This document shows, one piece after another, positions 56,751 to 64,000 of a DNA stretch of 64,000 bases. Each line of letters opens with the position of its first letter. Position 1 is the first letter of the stretch. The stretch is from Berghia stephanieae. Taxonomy: Eukaryota; Mollusca; Gastropoda; Nudibranchia; Aeolidiidae. The notes under the pieces are model-generated. The model was not told the origin of the DNA and searched no databases. It was given only the letters and a program-made list of their open reading frames with translations. The position numbers were made by a program, and so were the translations under genes. The stretch spans positions 56,832,634 to 56,896,633 of the forward strand of contig CM067446.1 in NCBI GenBank assembly GCA_034508935.3. The letters run 5' to 3'.

Positions 56751-57830
56751 TTTAAGGTTTTTTCAGCACTTGCAACGCATTTAAGTCATTTCAACACCGG
56801 TAAAAAGGGAGAAAATGGGGTTAGCAGGGTGGCCAACTTTTCAGAAACTGAATTAGGGAAAATTTTTGGTTACCGCACAATAATGTTAAGAGTGAAGTAA
56901 TACACAGCCTAATACTAATTTAATACTATACAAAGAATGAAAATGAAAACAGACATTAAGTTGACATACCTGTCAACCTTGGAAGTGAAAGGGGTAACTT
57001 TTGACATATGTATCCTCTATCCAAGCTTAGGAGGTGCATTATGCCCCCTATTGAATTTGGTGCAGAAGTCACAGCCTCTATTCTATTAATAAATATGACT
57101 TGACAATTCAAAACTAAAAAACTACACACACATTGAGACCACAGCATCACTACAATACTTTTTACACTATGTACATGATAACAGGCTTTGTTTACTGCTA
57201 TTATTTGCCTTCTGAATGCAAGCTATCCATGGTGGATCTCTTGCATTTTTGCAAGAACTTGTCAGTCAATTGGACAGGTGGCATGCTTGATGAGGAGACC
57301 CTAACTTTATTAACTAAAAGACTGTTTAGAGTGGCATTGCTCAACTGAGATCTGCTTTCAGTTCTATTCTTCCTAACCAAACTAAATATCCTCTCTGATG
57401 CTGCATTACTGTGAGGAATTGAAAGAACACTCAGGGCTAGCTGTCCCAGGTTCTGGTAAGGCCTACTTCCATCAAGTGGACATATGTAGTGATGGAGCTA
57501 TGGGTTTTTTTCGGGGAAAAAAACGCAGTTTCGGGACATCGGGAACGGTGGATCCATTTAGGGAATTTCCCCGAAATAATCGGGAAGGTTGGCCACTCTG
57601 GGGTAGTGAAAAGATTCTAGAATTACAAGTAAAGGTATCCAAGACAGAGAAGACTGATTCCAATAGGGAACAGATGTAGATTCCTAGAGCACACTATCAG
57701 TTTACTTAGTTGAGATCTCATAAAAGTCTCATCTAGACACCAGCACATAATCTCGCTGAGTGGAATAAACTCAAAATACTTACAGAATATATCCAAAACA
57801 GAAAATATAACCAACAATGCATAAGAGTTT
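56751..57830 (-). mobile_element. Repeat family E copy split by a hAT element
   Basis: The E sequence TTTTTTCAGCACTTGCAACG..GAGAAAATGGGGTTAG (to 56824) resumes GTGAAAAGATTCTAGAATTA at about 57606 and runs to about 57830. Between them lies a hAT fragment at 56825-57600. Confidence 0.75.
56825..57600 (-). mobile_element. Internally deleted hAT transposon keeping the C-terminal dimerisation domain
   Basis: The left end CAGGGTGGCCAACTTTTC and right end GAAGGTTGGCCACTCTG are inverted repeats. The flanks GGGGTTAG and GGGGTAG look like a decayed 8-bp target duplication. The minus strand from about 57489 to 57213 encodes a hAT C-terminal domain: SIPHSNAASERIFSLVRKNR, then LSNATLNSLLVNKVR, ending at a TAA stop. 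The RNase H-like catalytic core is absent. Confidence 0.82.
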
Positions 57831-57831
57831 A

Positions 57832-58515
57832 TTTTTGTTTTTAAGGGTTTTACAGCGCTTGCAACACATTAAGGTCATATCAGCGCCAGTAAAAAGGAGG
57901 AAAATTGGATAGTAAAAACATAGAATTACAATTAAAGCATCCAAGAATAAGGCAGACAAGGGGGAACTGGTTCAAATAGGGAACAGATGCAGATTCCAAG
58001 AGCACACTATCAGTGTACTTAGTTTTAGATCATCTAAAAGTCTCATCCAGACACAAGCACAGGTCCCTACGTAGCGGAACACACTCAAATGTTTACAAAT
58101 CATATATAATACATAACAGAGAGATGATTTACAAGGAAAAACATATCATCTCCAAAACTATACATTTGACTGTTTCCCTCCCAGCCAGGGTATCCGGCCA
58201 GGGCCAGGACAAAACCAAGTCATCTCATTCCAAGACAAAGACAGAATTCATGTTGGAAAACAGACATAGGGGGATAGAAGACACAGTATGTAGAGAGTTT
58301 ATTTACAAGGAAAAAAATTCATCTCCCAAAACTAATAATAAACGACTGTTTCTCGCTAAGCTAAGGACTCCAGCAATAGCCAAGACAAATCCAAGCAATC
58401 CCATTCCAAAACAAAGACAAAGTAAGCAACATGGAAAACAGTTATAACGGGATAGAAGACACAGCAAGTGACCTCCTGCCCACCATGGGAGGTCAAAGGA
58501 CCCCATCCAGAGGAA
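57832..58515 (-). mobile_element. Repeat family E, full copy plus a second partial copy
   Basis: A full-order E copy spans 57832 to about 58290. At 58285 the sequence jumps back to the internal TTTACAAGGAAAAAAATTCA and repeats the second half to the TGGGAGGTCAAAGGACCCCA end at about 58510. Confidence 0.7.
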
Positions 58516-58519
58516 AGAT

Positions 58520-59265
58520 TATATGAAGTTAAAATCACCACAGAAAAAGGAGATTCGTTCAACAATTCTACCATCATTAGAAGTCACACAGCCCGACATG
58601 TAACATAAATTTCAAAAAGAATTAAATGGTTCACAATCCGTTTATTGCAAAAAGAAAAATTGAGTGTACCGTCTAAGCGGAACAAACAAGTTTGTGCAAT
58701 AATCAAAAGTAGGATGTATATGGTAAAGCCTTAATATTTTTTTAAGCCAAAAACATTGTCAACATACACATAATAATCATGATGGTACATACTAAAGACA
58801 TAAACATCAACCATTTATAACAAAGATAGGACTAAAAAAATGGGTATTGATTATTAGCTTTTTCTGTAATATCAAACGTATCCTAAGAAACTAGCCTTAA
58901 GATCGATTATGGCTTGACTGAAGTTGCCTTCAGAACAGATGCTCCTTTTGTGCCCCTTGTTTTTGCAAAAGTGAGAGATTCTACAAGCCTTCAAAAATTG
59001 AAAATTTGCATGTGGAATGTATTTGGAACCTAGGCTGGTTTGGAACTATCATATTTTGCAAGGGAATTGGTAATATGTAGACATAATGTACTAATGAATA
59101 ACACTATATTTCAAACCGCTCTTTCAACAATTCAAAATGATAATCCATAAAACAATAATATCAACTTTAAATTAAGTTATAATATTCTCATTGAAAGAAC
59201 AGGATTTCGAGTATTTGAAGTCATTATACCAAGCATAATAATAATGATAAGAAGATTGATTGTAT
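58520..59265. other. Stretch between E copies, nothing recognised
   Basis: AT-rich sequence without clear coding content or known repeat. Confidence 0.4.
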
Positions 59266-59772
59266 TTGTTTTTAAGGGTTTTGTGGTGCTTGCAACACAT
59301 TAAGGTCGTATCAGCGCCAGTAAAAAGGAAGAAAATGAAAAAGTAAAAAGAACTAGAATTACAATTAAAGCACCCAAGAAAAAGTAAGACAGGGGAATTG
59401 ATGTAGATTCCAAGAGCGCAATATCATTGTGCTTCATTTGAGATCATCTAAATGTCACATCCTGACACAAGCACAGGTCCCCACTAAGAGGAACTCACTC
59501 AAATTTTTACAAATCATATATTTTATATGTAAAACAAAAAATAATACAATGCATAACAGGGAGATGATTTACAAGACAAAAGATATCTCCCAAACTCAAA
59601 CAATACATTTAAATTTGACTGTTTCCCTCCCAGCCAGGGCCAGGACAAAACCAAGTAATCTCATTCCAAGAAAAGGACAGCCTGTTGGAAAACAGATAAA
59701 GGGGGAAAGAAGACACAGTAAGTGCCTCCTTGTCCACTCTGGGAGGTCAGAAGACCCAACCAGAAAGAAGAA
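59266..59772 (-). mobile_element. Repeat family E copy
   Basis: TTTAAGGGTTTTGTGGTGCT at the left through GGGAGGTCAGAAGACCCAAC at the right, same internal order as copy 1. Confidence 0.7.
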
Positions 59773-59835
59773 AATTAATACTATGAATAATAATGATGAT
59801 GATAATAATATCGGTCATAAAGCACCATGAAAAGT

Positions 59836-60318
59836 AACACTTTTATGGCACTGTTATGTCACTTCAGCGCCAGTAAAATGGATAGTAAAAAAAAAATAAA
59901 TCATAGATTACAATTAAATGCGCACAAGAAAAAAGTAAGACAAATGGGAATGGTACAAATAGGGAACAGATGCAGATACCAAGAGCACACTATCGTAGTA
60001 AGTTTGAGATTGACGCAAGCACAGGATCCGACAAAGAGGAACCCACTTAAATGCTTACATTATACATTCAAAACAACAACTATAACAATACATAACAGAG
60101 AGATCATTTACAATGGAAAAAATCGTCTCCCAAAGCTATTACTATACATTTGTTTGTTTACCTCCCAGCCAAGGGTCCATCCAGGGAAGAGACAAAACCA
60201 AGTAATCTCAACCCAAGACAAAGACAGAAAGTAAGTTGGAAAACATATAGGGGTATAGAACACACAGTAAGTGCCTCCCAGCCACAATGGGAGGTGAAAA
60301 ACCCCACCCAGATGACAG
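59836..60318 (-). mobile_element. Repeat family E copy, left end short
   Basis: Begins near CACTTCAGCGCCAGTAAAAT and ends ATGGGAGGTGAAAAACCCCA; internal blocks in the usual order. Confidence 0.68.
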
Positions 60319-60334
60319 GCTTAGAAATTTGTTT

Positions 60335-60790
60335 TGTTTGTTTTTAAGGGTTTTACGGCGCTTGCAACACATTTAGGTTATATCAGCGCCAGTAAAAAGG
60401 AAGAAAATGGGATAGTAAAAAGTTCTAGAATTACAATTAAAGAAGCCAAGAGAAAGTAAGACAAAGGGGAACTGGGAACAAATAGGGATCAGATGTAGAT
60501 TCCAAGAGCATACCACCAATGTACTTAGTTTGAGATCACCCATAAGTCTCATCCAGACATAAGCACAAAATCCAACAAAGAGGAATACACTCAAATGTTT
60601 ACATTAAACATTTAAAATAACAAATATAACAATACATAACAGAGAGATGATTTACAAGGAAAAAAATATCATCTCCCAAAACAACTATGCATTTGACTGT
60701 TTCCCTCCCAGCCAGGGCCAGAACAAAACCCAAGTAATCTCATTCCAAGACAAAGACAGAAAGCATTTGGAAAACAGGCTTAGATAAAAG
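60335..60790 (-). mobile_element. Repeat family E copy
   Basis: TTTTTAAGGGTTTTACGGCG at the left; stops short of the GGGAGGT end near AAGCATTTGGAAAACAGG. Confidence 0.7.
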
Positions 60791-61265
60791 AGAGAACATA
60801 ACTATTAGATGATAGAAGAAATTTACCTCTGTATCTAAGACAAAAAATATGGCATTACATGGCTCTTTGCAGAAAAGATACACCTAAGAACTATATTACT
60901 AACAATATCTAATACAAATATACAATAAATTACACATACAATACAAGATCTGATTCATAAATAATATAAATCACATATTGATTGACATAAGACATAACAG
61001 AGAGATGATTATAAGACAAAATAATCCTCTCTCATACAAAAAGCAAGATAACAGTGCCATACTCCAATGATGATGTGATCCCCACCATGATTTTCTATCA
61101 CCCTTTGTGTACAAAAGTAAATAAATTTGTCCCACAATGCACTACACAGAAGATGGCAATTGTCCTTTTGTTTCACTTTTGGTAAAGAAGAAACAAAAAA
61201 AAATAAAATTCAGACAAATCTATTTGATCTCAGTGCAGGTAGTTGCATAGTGAATAATGTTGCCT
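60790..61265. repeat. Segment F, diverged duplicate of 62790-63215
   Basis: Shared blocks in the same order include GATGATAGAAGAAA, GATTTTCTAT followed by ACCTTTGTGTACAA-like sequence, TTGTCCCACAATGCACTA, AGAAGAAACAAAAA and ATAATGTTGC. Confidence 0.65.
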
Positions 61266-61344
61266 CAGCGTAATAACTATAATAATAATAAGTTAAATGA
61301 AAAAGCAAACTGTATTATTTGCTAATATTGAGACGAGATCGTTG

Positions 61345-61875
61345 TTTTTGTTTTGTTTTTCAAGGTTTTACGGTGCTTGCAACACATTTAGGTTATATCA
61401 GCACCAGTAAAAAGGAAGAAAATGGGATAGTAAAAAGTTCTAGAATTACAATTAAAGCACCAAGAAAAAGTAAGACATAGGGGAACTGGGGACAAATAGG
61501 GATCAGATGTAGATTCCAAGAGCACACCACCAATGTACATAGTTTGAGATCACCTCTAAGTCTCATCCGAACACAAGCACAAAATCCAACAAAGAGGAAT
61601 ACACTCAAATGCTAACATTATACATTGAAAATAACAAATATAATAATACATAACAGAGAGACGATTTACAAGGGAAAAAAATATCATCTCCCAACACAAT
61701 AACTATGCATTTGACTGTTTCCCTCCCAGCTAGGACTCCGGCCAGGGCCAGGACAAAACCAAGTAATCTCATTCCAAGACGAAGACAGAAAGCATGTTGG
61801 AAACAGTTATAAGGGAATAGAAGACACAGTATGTAGCCCCCCTGCCCACTATGGGAGGTAGGAACCCCACCAGTG
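61345..61875 (-). mobile_element. Repeat family E, full copy
   Basis: CAAGGTTTTACGGTGCTTGC at the left through CACTATGGGAGGTAGGAACC at the right, very similar to copy 1 at 56010. Confidence 0.72.
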
Positions 61876-62009
61876 AGCTGAGATCATGTGACCACAAAAC
61901 AGAGAATGTTTAATAAGATTTTTTTATAGGGCATGAAACACATCACTTCACGGTGTTTACTGCATGGTTCTCCAGCATTGTCATTGCGAACTCGACTACC
62001 AACACTGTG

Positions 62010-62055
62010 ATTGGTGATGATGATAATAATAATAAGAAGAAGAAGGAGGAGGAAG

Positions 62056-62116
<61 letters not shown>

Positions 62117-62118
62117 CA

Positions 62119-62149
<31 letters not shown>

Positions 62150-62225
62150 TGTAGTAGTAGTATTAGTAGTAGTAGTAGCAGTAATAGTAGTATCATGTAG
62201 TAGTTGTGGTGGTAGTTGTATAATC
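62010..62225. repeat. (AAT)n and (TAG)n arrays
   Basis: GAT, AAG, a long AAT array and then TAG repeats. Confidence 0.95.
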
Positions 62226-62229
62226 ATCA

Positions 62230-62785
62230 TCATGATACAATTAATTGTTCTTTAAAATGAAAGGAGAATAGAAGACAGCCTTACAACTCAAACACGCTGT
62301 CATTTTCGACAAGAGAACAGACACGACCATCTGTAAATGTGCCCTCTTTAAATTGGCTGTATTGGGTAGTAGTGTTGATAGTTTAAAACCTAGACTTATG
62401 CAACAGAGAAAAAACCAAAGGCAAAAGTTAACATAAACATCATTGTCTATCAATAGTATGCCAGGCTAATAGTCAAGATTTGAAATTTTAGAGAGTAGAG
62501 TAAAATTATTCTAAATATACAGTGAAATTCAATATATCAATATCAAAAATAATATTTTATATAAAAGTAAAAGACTTATATCAAGTGATATGGCAATATT
62601 AACATTTAAAAAATCATCGAGAAAATGTGAAATAGGAGATGATAAAATAAAATATTTAAAACTTAGAGTGAAAAACATATTAACAACAGATATCTTTTTG
62701 TTTGGCGTGTTTTGTTTTTTAATATTTAAAATCACTTGCAAAACACACAGATCATTTAAGCGCCAGGAAAACTAAGATGACTGAT
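62230..62785. other. AT-rich stretch with a faint family E end
   Basis: AATCACTTGCAAAACACACA and ATCATTTAAGCGCCAGGAAA at 62730-62772 recall the A-rich end of family E. Nothing else recognised. Confidence 0.35.
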
Positions 62786-62789
62786 TTAG

Positions 62790-63215
62790 ATAAGAGGGAG
62801 GGTATGAAAAGATGATAGAAGAAAGATATCTCTGTACCTTGTGTGAGACAAAATTCATCTCCTCACCTGGATCTTTGCTGATGTGTCACTAACAATACAT
62901 GTATAAAACATATGTACATGATACAGGTTAGCACACGATCATAAGACATAGAGACAACAGTGGCCATTCCTGAATGGCATGCTGTACTCCTCAACCAAAG
63001 ATTTTCTATTGACCTTTGTGTACAAGAGTACTCAGTCCATTGAGATAGCAAATTACCCTGAAAATGTTGTCCCACAATACACTATAGAGGCGATTTTTTT
63101 ACATAGAAGAAACAAAAATTAAATTCAAACGAAAATAAGATTCAGGCAAGACTATATTATCTAAGTAAAAGGTAGATACAGAAGAGACTATAATGTTGCT
63201 TCACTGGGTGAATTC
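62790..63215. repeat. Segment F, diverged duplicate of 60790-61265
   Basis: Same block order as the partner segment, including TTGTCCCACAATACACTATA. Confidence 0.65.
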
Positions 63216-63504
63216 TAGTCATTTGGAACTACAGAACTTATGTTCACTTTGCCAAAGGCATGAAATGATGAGAGCGCAACAACATCAGATAAATATTAAG
63301 CTGGAGACAGATGAATAAATTATATTTCCTTGTACACACATAAAAAATAAAACTAGAAATAATGTTTTACTCAAAAAATAATTTCTTGATCATGACTAAA
63401 TCCCTTTTTCATCATTTAATGTCAAAAGTCATATTGCCTTCCAATTATTTGAAATGACATAGATTTTACAATTCGTGTATCAAAAAATATACAACAATAT
63501 AAGA

Positions 63505-63970
63505 GAGTAAACCATGAGACATTAAAGATGAAATTCAATATAAATATACAAAACATGGTAAGACATATAAAGTCACACAACAACTATGACATCAATAAAC
63601 CATCATTGTATTTACAGGACTTTTTAAGGGTACCGCCAGGATTTATTTTAATCCAAAAGAAAAACGGGAAAATGGCAAGAAAAAAACCCAGGAATTGGGA
63701 GCTTTTGTATAAACAATATAACAATAAGCTGAAGGAAATAATGAGACATTAAAGATTTAAGTATTTTGTAATGAAATTCAACAAAAACATGAAGTTTACG
63801 ACATTTACTGATTGAGTCACATAAAAAATGTAAATATGAATAAATCATCAAGGAAGAAATGGAATATTTTTTTAAAAGCCAGTCAGGGTTATTTTCAACC
63901 TAAAATTAAAACAGGAAAATTCCAAGAAAAAAATATGAGTTGGCAACTCTATGAAAGCAAATAGTGCAAG
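63505..63970. repeat. Diverged tandem duplication, unit ~225 bp
   Basis: TGAGACATTAAAGAT at 63515 and again at 63743 starts each unit. Both units then show ATGAAATTCAA, AGTCACA, AGGATTTATTTTAA-like/AGGGTTATTTTCAACC, AAAACGGGAAAAT-like and CAAGAAAAAAA, ending with GGAATTGGGAGCTTTTGTA or GAGTTGGCAACTCTATGAA. Confidence 0.6.
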
Positions 63971-64000
63971 GCAGCCTGGAACAAAAAAGAAAAAAAAAGT

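Overview
The window is eukaryotic and looks like an invertebrate genome, most likely a mollusc and possibly a gastropod. The reasons are spliced genes with GT-AG introns, AT-rich sequence, very long microsatellites, and a dense mix of tRNA-headed SINEs, MITEs, Tc1/mariner, pogo-like and hAT elements and non-LTR retroposons. Species assignment is inference. No prokaryotic operon, CRISPR array or viral genome was seen.

Four host genes can be assembled exon by exon from splice sites and matching intron phases. (1) Minus strand, running off the left edge (exons at 4468-4396, 2791-2589 and 140 to 1 or beyond): signal peptide plus one V-type immunoglobulin domain. (2) Minus strand, three exons (16844-16739, 14484-14149, 8786-8614): a complete secreted protein of 204 residues with two Kunitz domains joined by a Lys/Gly/Asp/Glu-rich linker. 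A full-length RTE-type LINE with target-site duplications lies in its second intron. (3) Minus strand (TATA box near 34850, non-coding first exon, coding exon 30157-29864): a small Gly/Met/Tyr-rich secreted protein. (4) Plus strand, nine exons (44193-51946): GDP-fucose protein O-fucosyltransferase 2 (POFUT2), complete apart from one missing base at the codon of the catalytic glutamate.

Layout. 1-4.5 kb: Ig gene with MITEs and a 0.8 kb GA tract in its introns. 5.5-8.1 kb: (TA)n arrays around an LTR-like fossil that a Tc1-like transposon entered. 8.6-16.9 kb: Kunitz gene with the RTE LINE, SINEs and foldback MITEs. 17-25 kb: mostly repeats, including a 0.8 kb polypyrimidine tract and a mariner whose helix-turn-helix segment became a 12-copy, 69-bp minisatellite. 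25-28 kb: a second mariner and a LINE with the 5'-inversion layout of twin priming. 28-35 kb: Gly-rich gene in long trinucleotide arrays. 36-42 kb: nested MITEs, an internally deleted pogo-like element with a nested hairpin element, and a hAT MITE. 44-52 kb: POFUT2. 54-64 kb: SINEs and a cluster of an unrecognised ~0.5 kb repeat, one copy split by a hAT fragment that keeps its dimerisation domain.

The host genes do not form one pathway. Three encode secreted proteins and POFUT2 acts in the ER on thrombospondin repeats. In the three frame breaks examined closely (one in POFUT2, two in the LINE) the simplest explanation is a one-base length error in a homopolymer, so assembly error should be excluded before any of them is called a real lesion.
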